Part shown: piece after piece, positions 12,001-21,388 of the stretch
How the letters are laid out: each line of letters begins with the position of its first letter
Position numbering within the stretch: position 1 is the stretch's first letter
Notes under the pieces: generated by a model
Told to the model about the DNA's origin: nothing
Database searches by the model: none
What the model saw: the letters and a program-made list of their open reading frames with translations, nothing else
Program-made: the position numbers and the translations under genes
Origin: CAWDYA01 sp963806495
GTDB taxonomy: Bacteria > Acidobacteriota > Polarisedimenticolia > JACPZX01 > DASXTC01
Assembly (NCBI GenBank): GCA_963806495.1
Contig: CAWDYA010000001.1
Span: 1-64,000, forward strand
Length of the DNA: 64,000 nt
Direction of reading: 5' to 3'

Positions 12001-12705
12001 GACCAGATCGGTGTCCGCCATCACCGCGGACCCGCCGTACACCACCAGCACCTCACCGGCGTTGGCGCGCCCGTTGGCCGGACCATCGGCGTAGGGGACG
12101 CCGATGACGAGGTCGTCGTACCCGTCTCCGTCCAGATCGCCCGAGGCCATCGACCCGCCGATCCCGTCATTGGCATCCGGCCCGTACAGGATCGGACGAC
12201 CGCCTTCATCCTGCATGTCGGTGACCTGTGGATCGACCAGGCGCAACGTGAGCTGCCGGCTCGTGACGTAGCCCCCGTCCGCCGCGAGATCCAGTGTGAG
12301 CGGGATCTCCCCCCAGCACGAGCGTGTCGTCGCTACCTGGATCTCGAACCCCATGACGTTGAAGCCGGTCGCCTTCGCCGGCAGATCCGGCCAGGTAGCC
12401 TGCTTGATCAGGATGGCGACGTCCTGGTTGTCGAAGGTCTCGGAGAGCTGGCCCACCACGTGACGCGCGGCCGCCGTGCCGAAGTTGGCGAGCTCGATGG
12501 TCAGGAGGGCGGTCTCACCCGGGTGCAACCCGCCGTCGCCGTTGCCGTCCACCGAGTCGTCGATACTCCAGCTCACCACCCTGAGATCCGGCACGGGCCC
12601 GAGAGGCTGTGGATCGGTTCCCGATGGGAAGGCCGGGCCCTGGGTCGCGGCGAGAGCCGTGAGGACGATCACGCGAACAAGGAATCGGATGCTGGCTGTC
12701 TTCAT
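9077..12705 (-). CDS. Large exported FG-GAP (integrin-alpha-like) beta-propeller protein, one frameshift
   Basis: The reconstructed protein is ~1,208 residues with a signal peptide ending near QGPAFPSG. Residues ~45-140 look like a CARDB-type adhesion domain (HPGETALLTIELANFGT). Seven FG-GAP repeats follow (~165-650), each with a calcium loop such as DLDGDGYDDLVIG; seven is exactly one integrin-like propeller. Next comes a nidogen-like segment (VTVSSNGYLTFGA, DDWNPAAGG), a MAM/jelly-roll-like region with paired cysteines, and a terminal fn3-like module (DYVVLSSQSPQGTF ... YYKVVGHNAVCGQGP). The frame is broken inside an AG dinucleotide run at 9797-9805, a slippage-prone site. It is likely a secreted or surface adhesin. 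Confidence 0.82.
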
Positions 12706-12727
12706 CGTCCCTCCTGGTTTTCTCCCA

Positions 12728-14559
12728 TCAAGGACTGCACTGCGGATACTGGAAGGTTCGGCACGACGGGAACCCGGGCGGCCGCTCCGCCCCGCCCGAG
12801 TCGCTGCCGTACGATCCCTCGTAGAAGCCGTTGCTGGGGACCACGAGGTAGTAGGTATCCCAGGAAGGCGCCGCGGTCGTGAGCGTCGTCAGGCCCCCGG
12901 TAGAGCAGGCCAGTGGTGAGTGACTGAAGTAGCTGCCGATCGTCCCCTCGTACACCTCGTAGTCGGTGTCCGTGGCCGCGCAAGAGGAGCCCCATGAAAG
13001 CGTCAGATCACCGCTCGGCTCGCGAACGAGGGTCAGCGGCGGCTCAGGCCCGCTCCCGTCGGGCACTCTGCCTGTGACGAGACCGACCAGATAGGAGGCG
13101 AGCGTCGCCTCGAGGGCGTCCACGTCCTCGGCCCCCGCCGGGTCGGCGCCGCCGTTGAGCGGGCTCAGACGCGCTGTCAGGTGGAACGCCGTGTCCCAGA
13201 GGTGTCCGCCATGCTCGAAGAACTTTGCCGGCTGCCCCGGCCGCAACTCGATGATCTCGCCGCCGTCGAAGTTGCCGTCGGGCGTCGCACGAATGCTGAA
13301 AAGCAGCACGTCGCCAACCTCGAACCGCGTGAGGGCCCCGGCATTGCGCACCATCATCCCGTCCAGATCGACCTGGTCGGGCTCGCCGGCGTAACCGAGA
13401 CTCGTCACGGCAGCGAGGATGTCCGCATAGCTCACGAACGGAAAAGGAGATCCGTTCACCTGGACGAAAACCGACGTGCCGCTCGTGGCATCGGCCTGGA
13501 GCGAATAGTAGTGCGCATCCACGGCGCCGGGATCACCCCACAGCTCCACGGCATCGAGATCATCGAGCCCGCCGGGAGCGTCGCCGGAGACCAGGTCCTG
13601 GTGGACGTACTCCACACTCATGGTGCCATTCGTCTCTTCGCGAAGGAGGGCCCATTCCCGGCCATCGCCCGTCGCGTCTCCGGTGACGGAGAACAGGAGG
13701 TCGGCTTCCCCCGTGAACAGATCCGCCAGATAGGCGTCCGTGCCGTACGCCAGCGCATCGACCTGCTGGGTGAACTCGGTGCCGCTCTCGACCGCGGGCA
13801 GGAAGTCCAGACCTTCGGCCGGCAGCAGGTTGCCCGCGACATCGACCGGCTCCGTGTACAGCGTCTGGCCCGGGTCGGGCGCGCCGTGCATCTCCAATGA
13901 GACCGTGCCGGTGAACGCCACCGCCTCGTCGACGTTGTTGCTGTACTCGACAGGCACGCTTCCGCCCGGGATCGGCTGCGGCGGGTCGACCGGGATCGGC
14001 CCTTCGATGCTGATGACGCCATCTCCGGCCGCCGCGCAAGTCAAGACGGACTTGTTGATCGTGACCGGAATCGCGTTCGCCATCTGTCTCAGGACGATCC
14101 CCTCGAACGCAAAGCTCGTGTTGGTCAAATCAGGAGACGTTAAGGTCGCAGGCGCCCGGGTTGCAGCTGACCTGGTGGCTCACTGGATTGACGAGCAGGG
14201 AGCCCGTGACCCCGGTGAAGCTCATCTCCTGAATCGCGGACCAGCCCCCGGGGGTGTGGTCGTAAAAGGTGGTGAAAAGCGCAGGCAGGGTAATTGGGCT
14301 CAGGGAGAGACGACTCCTGAGCCCTCAGCCGCTGGCCGTTCTGAAATGTGACCTGGATCTCCAGGGTGTCGCCTGACTGGAGAGCTACCGGTGAAGCGAG
14401 CAGGTTGTCGGTCCGGTAGCTCCACCCCCAGCCGAGATCCGAGAAGGAACCCGTTTCCAGATCGTAGTTGACCATCCGCGTGATGACGGTGGCCCCCGCG
14501 ACCCCGCCGATCATCGGTATCATCGAGAGGAAGACAATCAGCTTCCTTGCCATGCTCAT
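12728..14559 (-). CDS. Exported protein with cysteine-containing C-terminal module, two frameshifts
   Basis: About 610 residues after correction. It starts MSMARKLIVFLSMIPMIGG (signal peptide) at 14559, with an ATGA overlap to the preceding gene. Frames switch near 14310 and near 14130: the middle piece reads LSPITLPALFTTFYDHTPGG ... VSCNPGACDLNVS, the last DLTNTSFAFEGIVLRQM. The body is beta-rich with no known catalytic motif. The C-terminus carries the module YEVYEGTIGSYFSHSPLACS ... YYLVVPSNGFYEGSYGSDSG and ends QCSP, closely matching the end of the preceding protein. The function is unknown; a surface or secreted role is likely. Confidence 0.7.
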
Positions 14560-15616
14560 GGGCATTGGGTCACCACCTGGGTCGGCACGCACGTGGTGCC
14601 GCCAGGAGGACGAGGCACCGACGACGAACTGCTCCCGTACGACCCTTCGTCGTTCGGGTTGATCGGCACAAGCAGGTAGTAGTGGTCGCCGGGAGCGGGG
14701 GTGATCTCCTCGACGAAGTCGCCGCCGTTGTCGGAGCAGTCGATGCTCTTGTGGCTGTACCAGGAGCCCAGACTGCCCTCGTAGATGGCGTAGTCCTCCG
14801 CGCCCACCGAGCAGCTGTGCGTCCACGAGATCGTCAGAATCGCCCGGCGTGAGGATGGACAGGGCCACGTCCAGTGTCGGCGTCTCTCCCGGGTCGGCGA
14901 GGAATGACACCCCGTCCACGCGGCTGCCGGGCGGCCAGAGCGGATCCTTCTGGAACGAGGCGAACGCCGCGCCGCTCCAGGAGACCAGCTCGCCCGGCAC
15001 GTAGGTGGCCGCGCCCAGAATCGTCGGGACATCGAAGGTCAGGATCGACCAGACCGCCCCGGACGTCGGCGCCGGTGACATTGGTGGAGATCGGAATCGG
15101 CGGTACCGTGGCCGTGGAGTCGAGGAAGTGGCTCGGAACCGGTCCGGTGAACCGGATGAGATCCGCCGGCAGGAAAGGCAGCCCCCGGATCACGGCGGGC
15201 ACGTCCAGGCTCACCACGATATTGCCGTTGTCGCCGCCTTCCATGAACACCGCGTCGACGCCGGCGCTGGCCGGGATGCCCATTCCCGATCCGTAGAAGA
15301 AGAGCGACCAGGTCACGCCGTCGTACATCACGACGTCGTTAGGCTGATAGGTCGTCGCCGAGAGCTGCACAGGGGCATCGAAGGAGAACAGCCACCGGCC
15401 GTCGTCGCGGCGAAACAGGGCGTCGATGGCGGCGCCGGGCGGCAGGCTGAGCTCGAGGGAATGCACGCCCGAGTCGTCGCGGATGACCTGCGTGGGCAGA
15501 TAGCTGCTCGTCCCGATCGTGGTGGGCACGTCGGGCGAGAGGTACACCGACGCGGCGTGCGCGGCCGGAGCGGTCGCGAGCAGCAGGGCCAGCATCAGAG
15601 GTGTCGTTCGTCGCAT
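14556..15616 (-). CDS. Exported beta-repeat protein with the same C-terminal module, two frameshifts
   Basis: About 353 residues. The signal peptide is MRRTTPLMLALLLATAPAAHA. Four loose ~75-residue repeats follow, each built like F-x-D-x-P-x3-L-x4-Y-x-P-x-D-V-V-x-Y-D-G (for example DAPVQLSATTYQPNDVVMYD, DVPAVIRGLPFLPADLIRF, DVPTILGAATYVPGELVSW). The C-terminal module reads YAIYEGSLGSWYSHKSIDCS ... YYLLVPINPNDEGSYGSSSS and ends VTQCP. Frame changes near 15075 and 14840 are needed to join the pieces. Its stop overlaps the next start (ATGA). The repeats look like a tandem beta-domain; no enzymatic signature is seen. Confidence 0.7.
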
Positions 15617-15625
15617 GGGCCGCCC

Positions 15626-16772
15626 CTACTGGATGTTGCCGCCGCCGTCGACGCTGTCCGACAGCGACATCCCCGAGAGCGGGGTGGCGTTGCCCAGCAG
15701 CACGTTGCCGCGGTAGATGTTGACCGGGCCCTCGAACACGATCCCCGAGCCCATGTTCCCGCCGATACGGTTGTCATCCACCAGGCTGTAGTTGCCCGAC
15801 ACCCAGATGCCGTTGCCCCCGTTGCCGCCGATCGTGTTGCCACGGATCAGGGCATGAAGCGACGTCAGATGGATGCCGTCGTTGCCGTAACCGCTGATCA
15901 GGTTGTTCGCGATAAAGGCATTCGGGCTTCCATCGTCGCCCGTGATGCCATGGTTCGAGCCGGTGACGGAGGGCCAGCCGCGCAGCGTGTTGTCCGTCAC
16001 ATGCACGCCCGGCGAGGCTTCGATGTGGATCGTGTCGCCGGGCGGCTCGGGTTGTGGGTTGAAGCAGACGTTGCCGCCGGGCACCTCGAACGTGTTGCCC
16101 GTAGCCTCGCTTCCTTCCGCTGCGATCAGCTTGACGGCCGAGCCGCAGGAGGCGATCGCGTTGTCCTGGACCTTGCAGGTCGCACCGTTGCACACGACCC
16201 CCACGTCGGCCCGGATGATCGAGTCGCGGATCATCGCCGTGGGTCGTTCTCCATTCGGCAGAGGCTGCATCCCCATCAGATCGACGCCCGTGTGGGAGTC
16301 GACGATGATGATCCCCTTCGCTTGCAGATCCGCCAGCGCCGCGATGCTGATCCCCGCTTCAGCCTGGCCGCCGATGGTCAGGTCGGCCACCTTGACGCAC
16401 GGAACGATGGCGGCGACCGCCTGGATGCCGTACATCCCCCCCTTGATCCGGCCGTTGGCGAGGTGAAACGGGATGGGGTTCGATGCCCAGCGTGCCGGTT
16501 CCCGCGCTGAGCTTTATCACCGGCTCCGCCGTGCCGGTGACCGAGAGCGTGTGGCCGTTCAGGTCCACGCTCACGCCGCCCACCTGGATGTCCAGGATCG
16601 GGCCAGAGGCTGCCGTGATGTCCTGCGTCACCACGTACGAGCCGGGTGCCGTGATCACCACCGGCTGCCAGACCGGGATGCGGCCCTCGCCGGCGAGGGC
16701 GGGAAGCGTGGTGAGGAAGGCTGCTGCCGCGAGCAGCTCAAGTGTTCGACAGGTTCGGTTTCTCGTGATCAT
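15626..16772 (-). CDS. Exported right-handed parallel beta-helix protein, one frameshift
   Basis: About 381 residues. After a signal peptide (LELLAAAAFLTTLPALAG) the sequence has typical beta-helix coils: GSYVVTQDITAASGPILDIQ, VSVDLNGHTLSVTG, then NAFIANNLISGYGNDGIHL, HALIRGNTIGGNGGNGIWV, YSLVDDNRIGGNMGSGIVF. Such N-x-I-x2-N ladders mark pectate-lyase-like or NosD-like folds used for polysaccharide binding or cleavage; no active-site set can be assigned. One shift near 16470 separates GTGTLGI from RIKGGMYGIQAVAAIVP. The start at 16772 overlaps the previous stop by ATGA, so it is translationally coupled to the large PKD protein. Confidence 0.78.
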
Positions 16773-19579
16773 CGAGATCCTCCAGAGGTTTTATCCCTTC
16801 CTGCGTCAGGCAGGACAGAATGGGGCATTGTCACGACGCGCTCGACATCGAGCCCCTCCTGGGGGTTGGTCTCGCCCTGCAGGAGCTGGAACCCATCCGC
16901 ATAGGCGGTCGCCGAGCCGATGTAATCGGTCGCGGCCAGCGCGGCGTCGCCGATGGCGACATCCTGGACGGCCACCGCGAGCCGGTCGAGGTCGTTGGCC
17001 GACGTGGCCGAGTCGATCGCCTCGGCGATCGCGACCTGGACGATCGACTTGGCCGCCAGAGTGAGAAGGCTCTTTTCCGCCGTCAGATCGAGTCCGGGGT
17101 CGGACGCCTCGGCCGCTTCGAGTTGCTCCAGGACATGCACCAGGCGCTGCAGCGCCACCTTGAACTGTCCTCCCACCAGGCCGTCGAGCGCGCCGTCGTG
17201 GGCTCGCCCTCCGGCATGGCCGACCAGCCAGTCCATGGCCGACTCGAGCGCGGCGCGCGCCATCGGGTCCAGTCCCGATTGCTGGAGCAGAACGCCGACC
17301 TCGTCGGCGACGATCTGCACGGCGTCCGCCGCATCGATCACGTCCACCGCCGAAGTATCGGCGCTCTGACCCCCATCGTCATCGGTCACGTCGAGCGTGA
17401 CGGTGAAGGTGCCCTCGTCGACGAAGGCATGACCGTGCTCGGCCGTGCCAACCCCGCCCCCCGTGCAGTCGTCGAACTGACCGAACGCCGATTGGGAATC
17501 CACGGTCGCATCACCCCAGTCGATCGCCGCCCCGTGCGTGTCCAGCACGCCGGGATCGGTGAACGACCCGGTCAGGGTGGCGAGGGTGCCCACGAGCACC
17601 GCCGGCACGTCCACGCCGATCTCCATGCCCGCCTCGTCGCGGACGGAGTCGATGGAGACGTCGGGCGCAACGTTGAGGACCTGCACCTGCGTCGTGGCCG
17701 TGTCGGTCAGCAGGTTGCCGTTCGAATCGGTGTACGCTCCGCTCGCCGTCAGCTGCACCGTTGCCGTGCCCGGTCCTTCGACGCCGTGGAACTGCCCGGC
17801 AAGCGCGTCGAGCGTCCCGACCATGGGATCCGCCGGCGACGACCACTGGGTCGTGAACAGGTCGCCCTCGCAGGCACCGTCGAGCCGGACGGAATCGATC
17901 TGGTCGCCGGCGCCCGTCGTGCCACCCTGCCCATCCGACAGGACGTAGTCGTCGAGCACGGCGATCGTCTCCAGCCTGCCCGTGCCCGGCAGGGCCAGGG
18001 CCTTGCCGGCGTAGCCCGCCGACTCGTAGAAGGTGACGTAGCAGCCGAGCGGCAGACGCATGCGCAGCGAGTCGGCCTCGTCGTCGAAGTTGTCGTTTCG
18101 GGACAGGTCGTCGAAGTCGTCGTCGAAACGGTCGGCCCAGTCGAGCATCACCGCCTGATCGTCGTAGCTCTCGTCCTCGTACATCTCGACCCAGGCTTCG
18201 GCCGCGGCCGGCTCGGTGCCCGACGAGACAAGCGATCGCGTGCTCCCCTCGTCGACGGTGTACGGGCCTCCCGCGTCGGCCGTCGGTCGAAGCAACGGGC
18301 TGTCAGCGCGGTTGACGTTGCGGCTGCGGAACTCGGCCATGCGCACCGTGTCGTGCTCGTCGTCGATTCCCGTGTCGCCCGGATGCTTGGGACCGTCGAC
18401 GTAGTGCTCGGAGGCGTACAGGATCAGCTCGCCCGAGGGCGTCACGTAGGTGCCGGTGGCGGCCATGAACTCGCACAGCCGACCACTGCCGTCGGGCGAG
18501 CAGTCGCGACGCACGCCGTTGGGGATGATCTCGGTGATCACGACGTCGTTCGCGGAGACGTCGACGCGGTACAGCCAGGTGCGATCCTCGCCGAGATTGG
18601 CCTTGTTGGTGTTGCGCGTGGCGACCATGTACAGCGTGCCGTCGCACTGGCGTACGAAGTTGAGGGTCTGGTGGGTGCTGAGCGAGCAGCAATCCTCGAC
18701 CGGCCACCCGCTGGTCGTCGGGAGCAGCTCTTCGTGGTCCCAGATCTTGAACGGGGTGAACTGCAGTCCGAGGTCGCGCAGGTCGTCGACGTTGGACCGG
18801 TAGAAGGTGATCTCCGAGCCACCGCGATAGACGGGGAAGGTCGCGCCCGGGTCGGGATCGTACGCCCCCACCGCCAGCAGGAACCGCCCGTCGGACTCGC
18901 GGATCAATCCCACGGCTCCCGCCTTGTGTCCGTAGATGTCGAGCTCGTAGGCCAGCCGGATCGGAGCGGCGGGGTTGGCGAAGTCGTAGAAGATGACCTT
19001 GGCGTCCGGGTCCGACGTGTAGAGACTCCCCTCGAGCGGGACCGCGAGGATGTTGCCCACCATCTGCAATCCGCCCGGATGCGTGTAGTCGGAGTAATCG
19101 AAGACCTGGACGACGCGGTCGAGCACCGACGGAGGCGTGTCGTCGGTGTCCAGGTTGTGCGCGCGGCGATTGGAGCGCATCCGCTCGCCCGGCGTGTCGA
19201 AGTCGGTCCGGGTCTGCATCTCGACGACGACCAGTCCCGCCGGTCTGCAGTAATAGTCGGGCGGCGGGCAGAGGAGGAAGTCGGGCTCCGAGCTGTAGCC
19301 CGAGACCAGGAGCGGCGTGGCGTGCGCGGTGCGCTGGATCCCCTGGAGGTGGTGCGTGCCGCCCAGGTCCGGGTGGGCTTCGCTCGACCAGGTGTAGCCC
19401 ATGGCGTCACCGTGGACCTTCATCACGTTCTGGATCTCGTCGATCACGTCGGGCACGCAGTGGTTGCTCTGATCGCCGCCGCCCATCGCCGCGGCCGGCG
19501 AGACCCCGGGCAGGCCGAGCGCGACGAGAAGGGCGAGCACCAGCGGTGCTATGCGATGGGTTCGTGTTCTTGTGCTCAA
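16769..19579 (-). CDS. Large exported protein with a beta/gamma-crystallin-like and a PKD-like domain
   Basis: 936 residues, frame intact. The start is TTG 19579, with GGAGGAGAA seven bases ahead and no suitable ATG nearby. A signal peptide (LVLALLVALGLPGVSPAAA) is followed by a ~400-residue LVIVD-like repeat region describing a probable propeller (VVVEMQTRTDFD, VVQVFDYSDYTHPGGLQMVG, GTLYMVATRNTN). Residues ~450-570 look like paired Greek-key motifs of beta/gamma-crystallins (VEMYEDESYDDQ and CYVTFYESAGYAGKALALPG), inserted in a PKD-like repeat; a clear PKD domain follows (DVSIDSV ... HAFVDEGTFTVTLDVTDDDG). The C-terminal ~180 residues are helical. First gene of the exported operon; probably surface or secreted, ligand unknown. 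Confidence 0.8.
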   Translation of the reverse strand: MSTRTRTHRIAPLVLALLVALGLPGVSPAAAMGGGDQSNHCVPDVIDEIQNVMKVHGDAMGYTWSSEAHPDLGGTHHLQGIQRTAHATPLLVSGYSSEPDFLLCPPPDYYCRPAGLVVVEMQTRTDFDTPGERMRSNRRAHNLDTDDTPPSVLDRVVQVFDYSDYTHPGGLQMVGNILAVPLEGSLYTSDPDAKVIFYDFANPAAPIRLAYELDIYGHKAGAVGLIRESDGRFLLAVGAYDPDPGATFPVYRGGSEITFYRSNVDDLRDLGLQFTPFKIWDHEELLPTTSGWPVEDCCSLSTHQTLNFVRQCDGTLYMVATRNTNKANLGEDRTWLYRVDVSANDVVITEIIPNGVRRDCSPDGSGRLCEFMAATGTYVTPSGELILYASEHYVDGPKHPGDTGIDDEHDTVRMAEFRSRNVNRADSPLLRPTADAGGPYTVDEGSTRSLVSSGTEPAAAEAWVEMYEDESYDDQAVMLDWADRFDDDFDDLSRNDNFDDEADSLRMRLPLGCYVTFYESAGYAGKALALPGTGRLETIAVLDDYVLSDGQGGTTGAGDQIDSVRLDGACEGDLFTTQWSSPADPMVGTLDALAGQFHGVEGPGTATVQLTASGAYTDSNGNLLTDTATTQVQVLNVAPDVSIDSVRDEAGMEIGVDVPAVLVGTLATLTGSFTDPGVLDTHGAAIDWGDATVDSQSAFGQFDDCTGGGVGTAEHGHAFVDEGTFTVTLDVTDDDGGQSADTSAVDVIDAADAVQIVADEVGVLLQQSGLDPMARAALESAMDWLVGHAGGRAHDGALDGLVGGQFKVALQRLVHVLEQLEAAEASDPGLDLTAEKSLLTLAAKSIVQVAIAEAIDSATSANDLDRLAVAVQDVAIGDAALAATDYIGSATAYADGFQLLQGETNPQEGLDVERVVTMPHSVLPDAGRDKTSGGSR

Positions 19580-19694
19580 TGTTCTCCTCCTGTGACCCGG
19601 CCGTGAGGGGCCGCCGGGCTTCGGCTCTTCCTGCGACGGGCGGCAGCCGATGGGACGAGCGGGATTGCATCGTGTTCGTCCTGTCGCTCACAGG

Positions 19695-19721
19695 GTGTAA
19701 CGCCGGCCGGAGGGAGGTTCC
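19695..19721 (-). promoter_or_regulatory. Candidate ECF-type promoter of the exported-protein operon
   Basis: On the minus strand GGAAC (19721-19717) is followed after exactly 14 bases by CGTTACAC (19702-19695), ~115 bases before the TTG start of the operon. GGAAC is the classical ECF -35 core and CGT-containing -10 boxes are typical. The same pair at the same spacing occurs before the FG-GAP gene at 28395. The remaining bases between 19580 and 19747 hold nothing else recognised. Confidence 0.6.
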
Positions 19722-19747
19722 TTGGTTTTCGGAGGGAGTGATGCGGA

Positions 19748-20659
19748 TTATTTCGGGTTCCGGAGCCGGATTTCGCGCAGTATCAGCCCCTGTCCCCGGG
19801 CCGGGGAGGTTCGCAGCTCCTGCAGGGCCGCGGTCAGTGCAGCGGCCGCGTCTCGATCGGGGGCCGCCCCCGGTTCGCCGTGGCCGCCGCTACGGAGGGG
19901 TCCGCCGGGCGGTGCCGGTACGGCCGGGTCGATCCTCGAGAGGACGCCCTGCAGCGCATCGAGGGGTTCGAGAGACGCCACGATAATCAGATTCTCCTGT
20001 TCCCCGGCCGAGCTTATCTCCCAGCTATCGTACCCCCACGTGGTCTCGCCCGGAATGCGACGGGCCGCCCCCGGCGGGATGGGGTTGCTCCACTGCGCCC
20101 CCTCGACCGGGAACAGCACGCTGACCTCCCCCTGCTGGTCCCGATCGATGACGTACAGATTCACCGGCACGTCGTTGTTCAGGGTGAGATAGAGCCGGTC
20201 GCCCGGGCGCACGTGAGCTCCCTCACCGAGAGGCTCGCCGCCCGTCGCGCTGGCCCGCCACAGGGACGGAGCGACCCGCGCGGCGAGGTCCGCCCCGGGC
20301 GGCGGACCGGCGGGCTTTCTCAGAAGAGGCGACGCAACCAGCAGGAGCAGCGCCGCGGCGGCCGCGAGCCCTCCGAGCGTCCAGAGCAAACGCGCGTGGC
20401 CCCGGCGCGGCTTCACCCCGGATGGGCTCTCTGACACTCCGGCCTGCCTGGCGATTTCGCCCGCCATGGCGAAGCTGGTGGCGCACGCCCCGCACTCCTT
20501 CGAATGGGCGAGCAGCCGTGCGGTCTGCTGCGGGGGCAGCACACCTTCCACCGCGCGCCAGATCTCCTCGTCGGTAGGACATCCACCAGGGGCACCCTCG
20601 GGCACGGATCGCGACCAGACCTCACGCAGACGGTCCTGCTCCTCGTTCCGATCGCTCAT
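19748..20659 (-). CDS. Membrane anti-sigma factor with zinc-binding motif and DUF4384-like outer domain
   Basis: 303 residues. The cytoplasmic N-terminus has a zinc anti-sigma motif, H52-x3-C56-x2-C59 (HSKECGAC). One membrane helix lies at ~92-113 (LWTLGGLAAAAALLLLVASP). The outer part (~130-235) has a DUF4384-like beta domain (GEGAHVRPGDRLYLTLNNDV, NLYVIDRDQQGEVSVLFPVE), followed by a Pro/Gly/Ala-rich tail. The start at 20659 overlaps the sigma factor stop by ATGA, so the two are made together. The expected role is to hold the adjacent ECF sigma at the membrane until the outer domain receives a signal or is cleaved. Confidence 0.85.
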   Translation of the reverse strand: MSDRNEEQDRLREVWSRSVPEGAPGGCPTDEEIWRAVEGVLPPQQTARLLAHSKECGACATSFAMAGEIARQAGVSESPSGVKPRRGHARLLWTLGGLAAAAALLLLVASPLLRKPAGPPPGADLAARVAPSLWRASATGGEPLGEGAHVRPGDRLYLTLNNDVPVNLYVIDRDQQGEVSVLFPVEGAQWSNPIPPGAARRIPGETTWGYDSWEISSAGEQENLIIVASLEPLDALQGVLSRIDPAVPAPPGGPLRSGGHGEPGAAPDRDAAAALTAALQELRTSPARGQGLILREIRLRNPK

Positions 20660-21261
20660 GGCGTGACTCCCTTTTTCGCGAGGTAATCCCGCAACTGCGC
20701 CAGCCCCTGGTAGCGCTGGTTGTCCACCCGCTTGGCCTTCCATCCGAGGACGCGGGCCGACTCCTGCAGGCTGAAGCCGTGCAGATACAGGATCACCGCC
20801 TGACGTCGGGGTTCCTTCAATGTCCCGAGTCCTTCCACGATCGTGTCACGCAGACGTGACGCCTGGTGGGCTGCCTCGGGCGTAGACCCGGCGTGGTGCG
20901 GCTGCGCCGGGTCGGGGTCCACCAGAGGAGCCTCCGGCCGCCTCATCCTTCGACGGATCTCGTCCATCACGACACTGTGCGCGACCCGCCACAGGTAAGA
21001 CGCCTCGAAGCGCCCTGATTCCTCGATCGACTTCGATCTCCCGAGGATTCTGAGGCAGGCAGCCTGGACCAGATCCTCGCGCTCGGACCCGAGCCGCGCC
21101 GGGCAGAACTTCTTCACCGCGCGCGAGAGAACAGCGCGCACCTCGTCGATCTCGAGGGCCTCCTCGCCGCCCTGGCCGGTTGACGTTTCCTTCAGCTTCT
21201 CACCTTTCAGCTCGATCCCCCGGGCCCCCGCGCTCTGATCCATCAGGACCCGTCGGATCAC
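20656..21261 (-). CDS. ECF-type sigma factor paired with the zinc anti-sigma factor
   Basis: Up to 201 residues. Region 2 includes SEREDLVQAACLRIL, which keeps the acidic residues of the DAED motif, unlike the two kinase-linked sigmas in this window. LWRVAHSVVMDEIRRRMRRP follows. Region 4 is at ~145-195 (ILYLHGFSLQESARVLGWKA). The start could be 21261 or the ATG at 21243. A TATACT -10-like box sits at 21278-21273. Together with the anti-sigma gene it lies directly upstream of the exported-protein operon and divergent from the CHAT gene. Confidence 0.85.
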   Translation of the reverse strand: MIRRVLMDQSAGARGIELKGEKLKETSTGQGGEEALEIDEVRAVLSRAVKKFCPARLGSEREDLVQAACLRILGRSKSIEESGRFEASYLWRVAHSVVMDEIRRRMRRPEAPLVDPDPAQPHHAGSTPEAAHQASRLRDTIVEGLGTLKEPRRQAVILYLHGFSLQESARVLGWKAKRVDNQRYQGLAQLRDYLAKKGVTP

Positions 21262-21272
21262 CCGGCGCGCCG

Positions 21273-21301
21273 AGTATACCGCCGGCCGGTTCGAGCGCGA
21301 A
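21273..21301 (-). promoter_or_regulatory. Possible promoter of the ECF/anti-sigma pair
   Basis: TATACT at 21278-21273 (minus) is a good -10 box. The best -35 at 17 bases is TTCGCG (21301-21296), a weak match. The predicted transcription start would lie just before or at the 21261 ATG, implying that translation starts at 21243. No GGAAC/CGTTACAC pair is present here, so autoregulation by the same motif is not seen. The rest of 21262-21388 holds nothing recognised on the plus side except an AT-rich GGATATATGAGG before the CHAT start. Confidence 0.3.
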
Positions 21302-21388
21302 AACCGCGCAGTTCGGCCGATCGAGAATGTCCCGGGGATCCCTTCTCTTCCGTGGCAGAATATCGAGGTTCACCGGATATATGAGGCC

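Noticed and set aside
16820..19606. 928-codon open frame opposite the PKD/crystallin gene
   Set aside because: Antisense shadow; its product is Arg/His/Val-rich with no domain, while the other strand has a signal peptide and PKD motifs.
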